From Pseudomonadota bacterium (lineage in GTDB: Bacteria; Pseudomonadota; Gammaproteobacteria; Burkholderiales; Burkholderiaceae_C), in contig JAEWBU010000267.1 of the NCBI GenBank assembly GCA_023390985.1, positions 1 to 64,000 of the forward strand: DNA of 64,000 nucleotides, given 5' to 3'. The notes under the pieces were generated by a model. It worked only from the letters and a program-made list of their open reading frames with translations, was not told the origin of the DNA and did no database searches. Positions 9,843-18,689 of the stretch are shown piece after piece. How positions within the stretch are numbered: the stretch's first letter is position 1; each line of letters opens with the position of its first letter. A program made the translations under genes and the position numbers.

Positions 9843-11042
9843 TCAGCCGAACGCGCGGGCCGCGCGCAGCCGCTCGATGGCGGCCTCGTCGCAGCCGGCC
9901 TCGCGCATGATTTCCTCGGTGTGCTGGCCCAGCAGCGGCGGCGGGCGGCGCAGCTGCTGCGGCGTGCCATGCAGCTTCACGGGGAAACCGAGCTGGCGGA
10001 TGGTTCCCTCGACCGGGTGTTCCATCTCCATCACCATGTTCCGCGCCTGCGCCTGTTCGCTCACCAGCGCCTCGTCGTAGCCGAGGATGGGCGCGGCCGG
10101 CACGCCGGCCGCGAGCAGCGCTTCGATCCAGTCGTCGGCCTTGCGCGTGGCCAGCGTGGGTTCGAGTTCGGCGACCAGCGCGTCGCGGTGGCGCAGGCGC
10201 TCGGTGTTGCTGGCGAAGCGCTCGTCCTGCAGCAGGTCTTCCCGCTGCAGCACGCCGCACAGCGCGGTCCACAGCTTCTGGTTGGCGGCACCGAACACGA
10301 AGTGGCGGTCGGCCGCGCGGAAGGCCTGGTAGGGAGCGCTCATGCGGTTGGCGCTGCCGATCGGCGAGGGCACCTTCTGCGTGCCCCAGAACTCCGCCAC
10401 CTCCCAGATCGACAGGCTGAGCGCGCTCTCGAACAGCGAGACGTCCACGTACTGGCCCTGGCCGCTGCGATCGCGGCCCTGCACGGCGCTGAGCACCGCG
10501 TAGGCGGCGAACAGGCCGGCGCCCAGGTCGCCGACCGGCACGCTGCTCTTGGCCGGCGGCATGCCGGGGTAGCCGGTCACGCTCATGATGCCGGTCATCG
10601 CCTGTGCGATCAGGTCGAAGCCCGGCCGGCTGGCCCAGGGGCCGGTCTGGCCGAAGCCCGAGATGCTGGCGTACACCAGCCGCGGATTGATCGCCTTGAG
10701 CGTCTCGTAGTCGATCTTCAGCCGGGCCGCGACGCCCGGCCGGTTGTTCTCGATCAGCACGTCGGCGCCGCGCACGAGCTCGTAGAAGGCTTCGAGCCCG
10801 GCCTCGCTCTTGAGGTCGATCTCGATGCTGCGCTTGTTGCGGTTCAGGGCGAGGAAGCCGCCGCTGTCGGCGCCCTTGAGGCGAAAGCCCATGGCGCGGC
10901 GCGTCTGGTCGCCGACGCCGGGCGGCTCGACCTTCACGACGTCGGCGCCCATGTCGCCCAGCAGCATGCAGGCGAACGGGCCGGCCATCACCTGGCTGAC
11001 ATCCAGGACCTTGAGGTGGGACAGGGGAAGAGGAGCGGTCAT
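9843..11042 (-). CDS. CaiB/BaiF family (class III) CoA-transferase
   Basis: A 399-residue protein with the N-terminal LKVLDVSQVMAGPFAC and GADVVKVEPPG typical of class III CoA-transferases, the RNKRSIEIDLKS segment, and GDLGAGLFAA, which carries the Asp expected to form the aspartyl-CoA anhydride. It would transfer CoA between a carboxylate and an acyl-CoA. As first gene of the operon running to 6663 it probably activates an acid brought in by the Bug receptors. It is divergent from the enoyl-CoA hydratase gene across a 147-bp spacer. Confidence 0.92.
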   Translation of the reverse strand: MTAPLPLSHLKVLDVSQVMAGPFACMLLGDMGADVVKVEPPGVGDQTRRAMGFRLKGADSGGFLALNRNKRSIEIDLKSEAGLEAFYELVRGADVLIENNRPGVAARLKIDYETLKAINPRLVYASISGFGQTGPWASRPGFDLIAQAMTGIMSVTGYPGMPPAKSSVPVGDLGAGLFAAYAVLSAVQGRDRSGQGQYVDVSLFESALSLSIWEVAEFWGTQKVPSPIGSANRMSAPYQAFRAADRHFVFGAANQKLWTALCGVLQREDLLQDERFASNTERLRHRDALVAELEPTLATRKADDWIEALLAAGVPAAPILGYDEALVSEQAQARNMVMEMEHPVEGTIRQLGFPVKLHGTPQQLRRPPPLLGQHTEEIMREAGCDEAAIERLRAARAFG

Positions 11043-11116
11043 TCGGGCGGGTCTTGAAAGGTGGCGCAGTGTGGATTCGCACCCCGGAGCCGGTCAAACG
11101 ACAATTTTTCCGGCGT

Positions 11117-11132
11117 GCACTAGTTTTTCTCG
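11117..11132 (+). promoter_or_regulatory. Candidate shared LysR-type operator (copy 1)
   Basis: GCACTAGTTTTTCTCG lies between the divergent CoA-transferase and enoyl-CoA hydratase genes. A near copy (GC-N-CTA-N-TTTTTCTCG) lies at 12870-12885 in the LysR/dehydrogenase divergent spacer. Each copy ends about 60 bp before the rightward start codon, so one regulator may act on both. Confidence 0.4.
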
Positions 11133-11157
11133 CTTGGCCGGCGCAAGGGGCGGCTCC

Positions 11158-11163
11158 TAGACT
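11158..11163 (+). promoter_or_regulatory. Candidate -10 element for enoyl-CoA hydratase gene
   Basis: TAGACT within TCCTAGACTGCG, 26 bp before the ATG at 11190. The matching TCCTACACTGCG lies before the dehydrogenase gene at 12931. Confidence 0.4.
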
Positions 11164-11189
11164 GCGCCCCTTTTCATCCCCGCACGCAC

Positions 11190-11963
11190 ATGTCCATCCT
11201 CCTCGAACGCGCCGACGCCGTCGCCACCGTCACCCTGAACAAGCCGGACAAGATGAACGCCCTGGACCTGGGCATGTGGCGCGATCTCGCGCGGACCTTC
11301 CAGGAGCTGTCGGCCGACGATTCGGTGCGCTGCGTCATCCTGCGCGGCGCCGGCGAAAAGGCGTTCTCCGCGGGGGCCGACATCGAGGAGTTCGAGCGCG
11401 AGCGCAACAGCGCCGCCAAGTCGCGCGCCTACTCGAAGATCACGCAGGCCGCGCTGCATGCGATCGCCGATTGCCGCCATCCCACGCTGGCGCAGATCCA
11501 CGGCGCGTGCGTCGGCGGCGGCCTGGAGATGGCCACCATGTGCGACATGCGCATCTGCGGCGAGTCCAGCCGCTTCGGCGTGCCGATCAACCGGCTGGGC
11601 CTGGTGGTTTCCTACGAGGAGCTGAGCGGGCTGGTGGCGCTGGCCGGCAAGGCCGGCACGCTGGAGATCCTGCTGGAGGGCCGCGTGTTCGGCGCGGAAG
11701 AAGCGATGCGCAAGGGCCTGGTGAACCGTTTCGTGGCGGACTCCGAGGTGGCCGCCGAAGCCGCGGCCGCGGCAAAGCGCATCAGCCACGGCGCGCCGCT
11801 GGTGGCTCGCTGGCACAAGAAGTTCGTCAACCGCATGCTGCAGCCCACGCCGATCACGGCCGAGGAGCGCGACGAGGCGCACCTGTGCTTCGACACCGAG
11901 GATTTCCGGATAGGCTGGAAGGCTTTCCTGGAAAAGAGCCGCCCGACGTTCGTCGGCCGCTAG
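11190..11963 (+). CDS. Enoyl-CoA hydratase/isomerase family protein
   Basis: A 257-residue crotonase-fold protein. The oxyanion-hole segments are FSAGADIEEF and HGACVGGGLEMATMCD. The residue corresponding to catalytic Glu of rat hydratase (Glu164) falls in VVSYEELSGLVAL, and the C-terminal half is normal in length. It probably hydrates or isomerises a CoA thioester made by the divergently encoded CoA-transferase. Its stop codon overlaps the end of the convergent LysR gene. Confidence 0.88.
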   Translation: MSILLERADAVATVTLNKPDKMNALDLGMWRDLARTFQELSADDSVRCVILRGAGEKAFSAGADIEEFERERNSAAKSRAYSKITQAALHAIADCRHPTLAQIHGACVGGGLEMATMCDMRICGESSRFGVPINRLGLVVSYEELSGLVALAGKAGTLEILLEGRVFGAEEAMRKGLVNRFVADSEVAAEAAAAAKRISHGAPLVARWHKKFVNRMLQPTPITAEERDEAHLCFDTEDFRIGWKAFLEKSRPTFVGR

Positions 11964-12868
11964 GAACGCGCCACGCCGCCTTCGCTGCGCACCCAGTCGA
12001 CGAAGGTGGCGATGCGCAGGTCCTTCGCGCGGTGCTTGGGAAAGACCATGTAGTAGGCCGACTCGACCGGCAGCGCGGTCGCGAACGGCCGCACCAGCCG
12101 GCCCTGCAGCAGGTCCTGCTCGACCCAGCTGTCCTTGGCCAGCGCGACGCCGAGGCCGTCGATGGCGGCGTTGATCACGAGGTGGCTGGGCGTGAAGGAC
12201 GGCCCGCGCGTGGCGTCCACGTCCTTCGCTCCCGCGTGGCGCAGCCAGGCGGCCCAGTCGGGGTTGCTGCCGTCGGCGTAGGTGCTGGCGTCGTGCAGCA
12301 GCGTGTGGTGCCGCAGGTCCGAAGGCTCGCGCAGCGGATGCCCGCCCTTCATCAGCGAAGGGCTGCACACCGGGAACACGTTGACCGCCAGGCACAGCTC
12401 CGAGTGCAGGTCCGGGTAGTGGCCGCGGCCGAAGCGGATGGCCAGGTCGTAGCTGTCGCGCGCGAAGTCCGGCGGACCGGCCTCGGCGGACACGCGGATG
12501 TCGATCTCCGGATGCGCCTTGACGAAGCGGTCGAGCCGCGGGATCAGCCACTTGGCGGCGAAGGTGGGCGGCAGGTCGACGCGCAGCACGGGCGCGAGTT
12601 CCGCGCTCAGCTGCCGGGTGGCGTCCGCCAGCAGCTGGAAGGCCTGCTGCACCGACGGCAGGTAGGCGCGGCCGGCGGCCGTGAGCGTCAGCGTCTTGGC
12701 TTCGCGCAGGAACAGCACCATGCCCAGGTGCTCCTCGAGCGTCTTGACCTGGTGGCTCACCGCCGACGGCGTGACGAACAGTTCCTCGGCCGCCTTGGTG
12801 AAGCTCGTGTGGCGCGCCGCGACCTCGAAGGCCCGCAGCGGATTGAGCGGTGGGAGAGGGCGGGCCAT
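11960..12868 (-). CDS. LysR-type transcriptional regulator, GcvA-like
   Basis: A 302-residue regulator with N-terminal winged helix-turn-helix (SFTKAAEELFVTPSAVSHQVKTLEEHLG) and a two-lobed effector domain containing DLAIRFGRGHYP, as in the GcvA/AmpR-like branch. It is divergent from the FMN hydroxy-acid dehydrogenase (77-bp spacer) and tail-to-tail with the enoyl-CoA hydratase gene, so it probably controls the dehydrogenase-amidohydrolase-reductase operon and perhaps the enoyl-CoA hydratase through the shared element. Confidence 0.9.
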   Translation of the reverse strand: MARPLPPLNPLRAFEVAARHTSFTKAAEELFVTPSAVSHQVKTLEEHLGMVLFLREAKTLTLTAAGRAYLPSVQQAFQLLADATRQLSAELAPVLRVDLPPTFAAKWLIPRLDRFVKAHPEIDIRVSAEAGPPDFARDSYDLAIRFGRGHYPDLHSELCLAVNVFPVCSPSLMKGGHPLREPSDLRHHTLLHDASTYADGSNPDWAAWLRHAGAKDVDATRGPSFTPSHLVINAAIDGLGVALAKDSWVEQDLLQGRLVRPFATALPVESAYYMVFPKHRAKDLRIATFVDWVRSEGGVARS

Positions 12869-12869
12869 G

Positions 12870-12885
12870 GCTCTACTTTTTCTCG
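12870..12885 (+). promoter_or_regulatory. Candidate shared LysR-type operator (copy 2)
   Basis: GCTCTACTTTTTCTCG starts one base after the LysR start codon and matches 11117-11132 at 14 of 16 positions. It lies upstream of the dehydrogenase promoter candidate TACACT at 12931-12936. Confidence 0.4.
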
Positions 12886-12930
12886 GTGCCGCGTGAATAA
12901 AACTCGTTTGTGGGCGGCAGTTCGCGTTCC

Positions 12931-12936
12931 TACACT
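12931..12936 (+). promoter_or_regulatory. Candidate -10 element, possibly leaderless transcript
   Basis: TACACT ends 9 bp before the dehydrogenase ATG at 12946, and no Shine-Dalgarno sequence precedes that ATG. A transcript from this element would start at or just before the start codon. Confidence 0.35.
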
Positions 12937-12945
12937 GCGGCCTCC

Positions 12946-14121
12946 ATGAGCATTATCACCAGCATCGAGGACCTCCGAGTCCTCGCCGAGAAGCGCGTCC
13001 CGCGCATGTTCTACCAGTACGCCGACTCGGGCTCCTGGACCGAGAGCACCTACCGCGCCAACGAAAGCGACCTCGCGCGCATCCGCTTCCGCCAGCGCGT
13101 GGCCGTCAACCTGGAACGGCGCAGCACGCGTGCGACCATGCTCGGACGAGAGGTCGCCATGCCGGTGGCCATCGCGCCCACCGGGCTCACCGGCATGCAG
13201 CATGCCGACGGCGAGATCCTGGCGGCGCGCGCGGCTCGCGACTTCGGCATCCCGTTCACGCTGTCCACCATGAGCATCTGCTCGATCGAGGACGTGGCCG
13301 AGGGAACCGGCGGCCATCCGTTCTGGTTCCAGGTGTACGTGATGCGCGACCGCGGCTTCGTCGAGCGCCTGATCGCGCGCGCCCGCGCCGCCAACGTGTC
13401 GGCCCTGGTGCTCACGCTCGACCTGCCGATCAGCGGTCAGCGCCACAAGGACCTGAAGAACGGCCTGTCGGCGCCGCCGAAGATGACGCTGGGCAACCTG
13501 GCCGACATCGCGACCAAGCCGCGCTGGTGGTGGAACATGCTGAACACGCGCCGCCGCACGCTGGGCAACATCGTCGGCCACATCGACGGCCTGGGCGACA
13601 ACGCGCTGCTGTCGGAGTGGTGCGCCCGCCAGTTCGACCCCACGCTCAACTGGGAGGACGTGCGCTGGATCCGCGGCCTGTGGGACGGCAAGCTGATCCT
13701 CAAGGGGATCCAGGACGTGGAGGACGCGCGCACCGCCGTCGCCACCGGGGCCGACGCGCTGATCGTCTCCAACCACGGCGGCCGCCAGCTCGATGGCGCG
13801 CCTTCGTCGATCGTCGCGCTGCCGCGCATCGCCGAGGCGGTGGGCGACCGCCTGGAGGTGCACATGGACGGCGGCATCCGCTCCGGCCAGGATGTGCTCA
13901 AGGCGCTCGCGCTGGGCGCGCGCGGCACCTACATCGGCCGCTCCATGCTGTACGGGCTGGGCGCGATGGGCGGCGCGGGCGTGACGCGGGCGCTGGAGAT
14001 CATCCACAAGGAACTGGACCTCACCATGGCCTTCTGCGGGCAGACGCGCCTGGACCAGGTGGACCAGCGCATCCTGTTCAGCGACGCGGACCAGCATCCG
14101 GCCATCCCGCTGGCGGCCTGA
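12946..14121 (+). CDS. FMN-dependent alpha-hydroxy-acid dehydrogenase (LldD/mandelate dehydrogenase family)
   Basis: A 391-residue TIM-barrel flavoprotein. Catalytic and FMN residues of the glycolate oxidase / L-lactate dehydrogenase family are visible: Y25 (FYQYADSGS), Y131 (WFQVYV), K253 (LILKGI), H277 and R280 (SNHGGRQLDG), and the phosphate loop DGGIRSGQDVLKALALGA. It oxidises a 2-hydroxy acid to the 2-oxo acid, passing electrons to quinone or cytochrome; L-lactate is only one possible substrate. The start at 12946 fits family length, though an upstream GTG (12910) is in frame. It is first of three genes with the amidohydrolase and reductase. Confidence 0.92.
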   Translation: MSIITSIEDLRVLAEKRVPRMFYQYADSGSWTESTYRANESDLARIRFRQRVAVNLERRSTRATMLGREVAMPVAIAPTGLTGMQHADGEILAARAARDFGIPFTLSTMSICSIEDVAEGTGGHPFWFQVYVMRDRGFVERLIARARAANVSALVLTLDLPISGQRHKDLKNGLSAPPKMTLGNLADIATKPRWWWNMLNTRRRTLGNIVGHIDGLGDNALLSEWCARQFDPTLNWEDVRWIRGLWDGKLILKGIQDVEDARTAVATGADALIVSNHGGRQLDGAPSSIVALPRIAEAVGDRLEVHMDGGIRSGQDVLKALALGARGTYIGRSMLYGLGAMGGAGVTRALEIIHKELDLTMAFCGQTRLDQVDQRILFSDADQHPAIPLAA

Positions 14122-14130
14122 GGCAAGCGG

Positions 14131-15021
14131 ATGACCGCCATCGTCGACGCGCACCACCATTTCTGGGACCCGCGCGTCAACCACCACCCCTGGCTCTGCG
14201 ACGATCCGCCGATCCCGTTCCGCTACGGCGACTACAGCTCGCTGCGCCGGCCCTACCTCCCGGCCGACTACCGGCGGGACGGCGCGCGTTTCGACGTGGT
14301 GGCCTCGGTGTACGTCGAGGCCGAGTGGAGCGAGGGCGCGGCGGTGGAGGAGCTCGAGTACATCGCCGGGCTGCGCCGTGAGAGCGGGCTGCCGAGCGTC
14401 GCGGTGGCGCAGGCCTGGCTCGATCGGCCGGATGTCGAACAGCAACTCGATCGCCTCGGCGCGTTCGACTTCGTGCGCAGCGTGCGCCACAAGCCGCGCT
14501 CCAACGCCGCGCCCGGCGGACCGCCCGGCGGCCTCACCGATGCGGCCTGGCTGCGCGGCTTCGAGGCGCTGGCCCGGCGGCAGCTTCGCTTCGACCTGCA
14601 GACGCCCTGGTGGCACCTGCACGAAGCCGCCGCGCTGGCGCGCCGCTTCCCGGACGTGCAGGTCATCGTGAACCACACGGCGCTGCCGGCCGACCGCGGC
14701 GCGGAGGGCATCGCGGCATGGAACGCGGCCGTGCGGCTCGCCGCGCAGTGTCCGAACATCGCGATGAAGATTTCCGGCCTAGGCGTGCGCGGCCAGCCGT
14801 GGACCGCGCAGGCCAACCGCGGCATCGTGCTGTCGGCCATCGAGGCCTTCGGCGTGGAGCGCTGCATGTTCGCCAGCAACTTCCCGGTCGACAGTCTGTG
14901 CGCGACCTTCGACGAGATCTTCGATGGCTTCGCCGAGATCGTGCGCGGCCTCGCCGAGCCGGAACGCCGTGCGCTGTTCCATGACAACGCCGTCCGCCTG
15001 TACGCCATTCCCCTTGGATGA
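14131..15021 (+). CDS. Amidohydrolase family 2 protein (lactonase-like)
   Basis: A 296-residue TIM-barrel hydrolase with the N-terminal metal motif VDAHHHFWDP and later VIVNHTALP, MKISGLG and FASNFPVD, as in the PDC-lactonase / fuconolactonase branch of the amidohydrolases. It would hydrolyse a lactone or decarboxylate a small acid. It begins 9 bp after the dehydrogenase gene and ends 1 bp before the reductase start, so the three are co-transcribed and probably handle successive steps on one hydroxy acid. Confidence 0.88.
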   Translation: MTAIVDAHHHFWDPRVNHHPWLCDDPPIPFRYGDYSSLRRPYLPADYRRDGARFDVVASVYVEAEWSEGAAVEELEYIAGLRRESGLPSVAVAQAWLDRPDVEQQLDRLGAFDFVRSVRHKPRSNAAPGGPPGGLTDAAWLRGFEALARRQLRFDLQTPWWHLHEAAALARRFPDVQVIVNHTALPADRGAEGIAAWNAAVRLAAQCPNIAMKISGLGVRGQPWTAQANRGIVLSAIEAFGVERCMFASNFPVDSLCATFDEIFDGFAEIVRGLAEPERRALFHDNAVRLYAIPLG

Positions 15022-15022
15022 A

Positions 15023-15904
15023 ATGAACAGCACTTCCTCTCCCATCGGATTCATCGGCCTGGGCCTGCTCGGCCAGGCCATGGCCCTGCGCCTGGTCCAG
15101 CAGGGCTTTTCGCTCGTCGTCTGGAACCGCGAGCTGGAGCGCAGCGTGCCGCTCGCGGCCGCCGGCGCGCTGGTGGCCGAATCGCCGGCCGAAGTCGCCG
15201 CGCGCTGCGCCACGGTCTGCCTGTGCGTCATCGACGGCCCTGCGGTCGAGGACGTGGTGTTCGGTCCGCAAGGCCTGGCCCAGGCGGGGCGCCCGGCGGG
15301 CCGGGTGGTGGATTTCTCGACCGTGCCGCCCCACCAGACACGCGCGATCGCGCAGCGCGCCCAGGCCCTGGGCCTGCGCTGGGTCGATGCGCCCGTGTCC
15401 GGCGGACCCGCGGCCGCGGCGAGCGGCGGCCTCACCATCATGTTCGGCGGATCGCCGGAGGACGCGAACGCCGTCGAGCCCTTGCTGCAGGCGGTCGCGA
15501 GCCGCCGCACGCATCTGGGCGAAGTCGGCAGCGGCCAGGACATGAAGGTGGTCAACCAGGCGCTGGTGGGCGGCACCGCCGTGTTGCTGGCCGAAGCGCT
15601 GGCCCTGGCCGGCCGGATGGGATTGCCGCTGGAGAAGGTCCCTTCGTGCCTGGCGGGTGGCCTGGCCGATTCGGTGGGCCTGCAGAGGATCTGGCCCATC
15701 ATGGCCGCCGAGGCTTTCGACCCGCCCGCGGGCCGGGCCGCCCAGCTGCTCAAGGACCTGCGCGTCGTCGACCAGGTCCGCGCGGCCGAAGCGCTGGAGC
15801 TGCCGCTGCTGCAGGCGGCGATCGGCCAGTACCGCGCTTATGTCGAGGAACGCGGTGCCGGCGACGCCGAAACCTTCTCGATCACGCGCATGTACGGGCG
15901 CTGA
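15023..15904 (+). CDS. NAD(P)-dependent beta-hydroxyacid dehydrogenase (3-hydroxyisobutyrate dehydrogenase family)
   Basis: A 293-residue protein with Rossmann motif GFIGLGLLGQAMA, the substrate-loop signature DAPVSGGPAAAASGGLT, and the catalytic Lys segment MKVVNQALVGG. Members reduce or oxidise 3-hydroxy acids such as tartronate semialdehyde or 3-hydroxyisobutyrate. The ATG at 15023 follows the amidohydrolase stop by one base. Length and domain order are normal. Confidence 0.9.
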   Translation: MNSTSSPIGFIGLGLLGQAMALRLVQQGFSLVVWNRELERSVPLAAAGALVAESPAEVAARCATVCLCVIDGPAVEDVVFGPQGLAQAGRPAGRVVDFSTVPPHQTRAIAQRAQALGLRWVDAPVSGGPAAAASGGLTIMFGGSPEDANAVEPLLQAVASRRTHLGEVGSGQDMKVVNQALVGGTAVLLAEALALAGRMGLPLEKVPSCLAGGLADSVGLQRIWPIMAAEAFDPPAGRAAQLLKDLRVVDQVRAAEALELPLLQAAIGQYRAYVEERGAGDAETFSITRMYGR

Positions 15905-15956
15905 GGCGGGCTGATCGGCGGCAGCACTGCCGGGATGCTGTTGCCAGTGTTGCACT

Positions 15957-16823
15957 GTGGTCGGGTTGGCCCGCTGGTCCAATGAACGGGTGGAACCCTA
16001 CGTCACGCTGATCAGCACCCCGGACTACCTGCCCGGAGTGATCGCGCTGGGCCGTTCGCTGCGCGCGAGCGGCACCGAGCGGCCCCTGGTCGTGGCCGTG
16101 GCCGACGGCGCCGGTGCGGAGGTCGAAACGCCTCTCAAGCGCGAGGGCCTGGAGACGGTGCGCCTGCCCAAGGCGATCCGTCCGGTGGGCCTCGACCAGT
16201 CCGCCGCGCACCACTGGTCCCACACCTTCGACAAGCTGCACCTCTTCGGGCTGACGCAGTACCGCAAGCTGGTGTACCTGGACAGCGACATGATGGTGCT
16301 GTCGCGGATCGACGAACTGTTCGACTGGCCGCACATGTCCGCGGTGGCGGCCGGCCGGCTGGTCCACCCGGACTGGGTGCGGCTCAATTCCGGCCTGATG
16401 GTGATCGAGCCCCGCGAGGGCCTGACCGAGGAGATCGTCGCCGCGCTGCCGGACGCCCTGCGCGATGCTTCGCTCGACGGCGGCCGCATCGTCGGCGACC
16501 AGGACCTGATCAACGCCTACTACCCCGAATGGCCCGTCTCGCGGCTGCAGCTCGACGAGGGCTACAACATGCTGCATCCGCTGGTGGACCGGTACATCGC
16601 CAGCGGCCGCTACACCCTGGATGCGCAGGCCTCGCAGCGCGGCCGCGCGCGCCTGATCAAGGTGATCCACTTCATCGGGTCGGCCAAGCCGTGGTCGCTG
16701 CGGGGCATGCTGCGGCATGCGATGGCGCGTTGCCGCGGTGAAATGCTGCCCATGCAGCGGCGGACCTTCCAGATGTACCGCCGGCTGCTGCGCGGATCCC
16801 CCGGGGCGTTCGCGGCGGCCTGA
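15957..16823 (+). CDS. Glycosyltransferase family 8-like (glycogenin-like) protein
   Basis: A 288-residue nucleotide-sugar transferase. The YVTLISTPDYLPGVIALGRSL start, the metal-binding DSD of LVYLDSDMMVL, the RLNSGLMVIEP segment and GDQDLINAYY all match GT8/glycogenin folds. No membrane segment is visible, so it is probably cytosolic. The start is uncertain: GTG at 15957 gives the length shown, but GTG at 15990 begins nearer the first strand. Neither has a strong ribosome site. It has no glycan genes around it. Confidence 0.8.
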   Translation: MVGLARWSNERVEPYVTLISTPDYLPGVIALGRSLRASGTERPLVVAVADGAGAEVETPLKREGLETVRLPKAIRPVGLDQSAAHHWSHTFDKLHLFGLTQYRKLVYLDSDMMVLSRIDELFDWPHMSAVAAGRLVHPDWVRLNSGLMVIEPREGLTEEIVAALPDALRDASLDGGRIVGDQDLINAYYPEWPVSRLQLDEGYNMLHPLVDRYIASGRYTLDAQASQRGRARLIKVIHFIGSAKPWSLRGMLRHAMARCRGEMLPMQRRTFQMYRRLLRGSPGAFAAA

Positions 16824-16838
16824 GCGCCGCATCCGGCG

Positions 16839-17012
16839 TCATCCCAGGCGCCGCTCCTTCACGGCGCCGGCGAGGTCGGTGACGTAGTCCGCGACGTCCT
16901 CGACATGGAAGCGCTCGCCGTCCGACTTGCCGCGATCCGGCTGCCACGATCGCAGGAAGATGTTCAGGGCGCCGGACGCGACGAAGGTGTCCTCGGTCAG
17001 TGACCGTGGCAT
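16839..17012 (-). CDS. Small hypothetical protein
   Basis: A 57-residue polar protein starting [14 protein letters not shown], with a mixed charged C-terminus ([23 protein letters not shown]). The ATG at 17012 has GGAG upstream; an in-frame ATG at 17042 lacks one. I do not recognise a family. It lies between the glycosyltransferase (convergent, 15 bp) and pncB (divergent). Confidence 0.45.
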   Translation of the reverse strand: MPRSLTEDTFVASGALNIFLRSWQPDRGKSDGERFHVEDVADYVTDLAGAVKERRLG

Positions 17013-17117
17013 GGCGGGCTCCGCTTCTTCGGGATGGTCCATCCTAGGCGGCGATGTCCGATATTCAAGGCGCTCCTACACACGGCCGCGCATCCGCATC
17101 GCACACTGGGCAGCGCC

Positions 17118-18317
17118 ATGGACCGCCCCGTCATCGCCAGCCTGCTGGACACCGACCTCTACAAGTTCACGATGTGGCAGGCGTTGCTGCATCGGCATCC
17201 GCAGACGCAGGCGGAGTACACCTTCGTCTGCCGCAACCGCCCGCAGCGGCCGCTGGCCCGCCTGGCCGCGCAGGTGAACGCGCAGCTCGATGCGCTGTGC
17301 GCCCTGCGGTTCTCCGACGAGGAGCTCGCGTACCTGGGCGCGCTGCGCTTCATCAAGAGCGACTTCATCGATTTCCTGCGGCTGTTCCAGTTCCAGCGCC
17401 GGTTCATCACCGCCGCCGCCGAAGGCGACGAGCTGCGCATCCGGGCGAGCGGCCCCCAGGTGCACGTGATGTTCTTCGAGATCTTCGTGCTGGCGATCGT
17501 CAACGAGCTGCACTTCCGCGAGGCGGACGAGCGGCAGGCGCTGGACACCGGGCGCGCGCGCCTGCGTTCCAAGATCGAGGCCCTGCGCGGGTTCGGGCGC
17601 CGCCCGGCCCGCGCGCATCCGCTCGAGATCTTCGATTTCGGCGTGCGGCGCCGCTTCTCCGCGGCCTGGCACCGTGAAGTGCTGACGACGCTGCGCGACG
17701 AGGTCCCCGCGTTCTTCACGGGCACCTCCAACGTGCTGCTGGCCCGGGAACTGCGGCTGGTGCCCATCGGGACGATGGCGCACGAGTACCTGCAGACCTA
17801 CCAGGCGCTGGGCGTGCGATTGCGCGACTTCCAGCGCGCGGCGCTGGAGGACTGGGTGCAGGAGTACCGCGGCGACCTGGGCATCGCGCTGACGGACACG
17901 GTGGGCATGGACGCCTTCCTGGCGGACTTCGACCTGTATTTCGCCAAGCTGTTCGACGGGCTGCGCCACGACTCGGGCGATCCGGTCGCCTGGGGCGAGA
18001 AGGCGCTGGCGCACTACCGGCGGCTGCGCATCGACCCGGGCAGCAAGCGGCTGGTGTTCTCCGATGCGCTGACGATCCCGAAGGTGCTGGAGCTCTACGA
18101 CGCGTTCGCCGACCAGGCCCAGCTCGGGTTCGGCATCGGCACGCACCTCACCAACGACGTCGGCCTGGAGCCGCTCAACATCGTGATGAAGCTCACCTCG
18201 GCCAACGGCCAGCCGGTGGCCAAGCTCTCGGACAGCCCGGGCAAGACCTTGTCCTCCGACGAGACCTTCCTGGCCTACCTGCGCCAGGTGTTCGGGCTGC
18301 CGCCGCGGCGCGCCTGA
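17118..18317 (+). CDS. pncB: Nicotinate phosphoribosyltransferase
   Basis: A 399-residue NAPRTase making nicotinate mononucleotide from nicotinate and PRPP with ATP, in the NAD salvage pathway. Signatures are [15 protein letters not shown] at the N-terminus, [34 protein letters not shown] (the His expected to be phosphorylated) and [13 protein letters not shown]. Length matches the E. coli enzyme. The gene stands alone, with no other NAD genes adjacent. Confidence 0.95.
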   Translation: MDRPVIASLLDTDLYKFTMWQALLHRHPQTQAEYTFVCRNRPQRPLARLAAQVNAQLDALCALRFSDEELAYLGALRFIKSDFIDFLRLFQFQRRFITAAAEGDELRIRASGPQVHVMFFEIFVLAIVNELHFREADERQALDTGRARLRSKIEALRGFGRRPARAHPLEIFDFGVRRRFSAAWHREVLTTLRDEVPAFFTGTSNVLLARELRLVPIGTMAHEYLQTYQALGVRLRDFQRAALEDWVQEYRGDLGIALTDTVGMDAFLADFDLYFAKLFDGLRHDSGDPVAWGEKALAHYRRLRIDPGSKRLVFSDALTIPKVLELYDAFADQAQLGFGIGTHLTNDVGLEPLNIVMKLTSANGQPVAKLSDSPGKTLSSDETFLAYLRQVFGLPPRRA

Positions 18318-18323
18318 GGCGGC

Positions 18324-18674
18324 TCAGTTCTCCAGCAGCCAGTCCAGGGCGCCGCGCTCGTCGGTGAACACCGAATCGCAGCCGTCGATGCCGGTGTCCA
18401 CATGCCCGGGGACGATCGAAGCGACCCTGTCGATGTGGCGAAGCGCCACCCCGACGGCGTCGCCCGCGAGCCGCTGGTCCTCGCGATCGTGCATCGACTG
18501 CACGCCGCGCAGGTCCAGCAGCAGCCGGCGCACCGACCAGCCCTCGGTCCGGACCGAGAGCCAGGAGAGGAACGAGAAGAATTCGTGGAGGGCAGGGGTG
18601 CCGCTGACCTGCACGGCGCAGTGGGTCTCGTGCTTGGACCACTCCATCCGGATGTTCTGCGAAGCGAAGCCCAT
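18324..18674 (-). CDS. STAS/SpoIIAA-like small protein
   Basis: A 116-residue protein with alternating strands and helices: a central LLLDLRGVQSM segment, a VASIVPGHV strand and the closing VFTDERGALDWLLEN. This resembles the SpoIIAA-like/STAS single-domain proteins common in proteobacteria, but the match is by pattern only. The ATG at 18674 has a G-rich ribosome site (GGGGGGA). It lies downstream of the CitE-like gene on the same strand, separated by 15 bp. Confidence 0.6.
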   Translation of the reverse strand: MGFASQNIRMEWSKHETHCAVQVSGTPALHEFFSFLSWLSVRTEGWSVRRLLLDLRGVQSMHDREDQRLAGDAVGVALRHIDRVASIVPGHVDTGIDGCDSVFTDERGALDWLLEN

Positions 18675-18689
18675 GAAGTCCCCCCTGAG

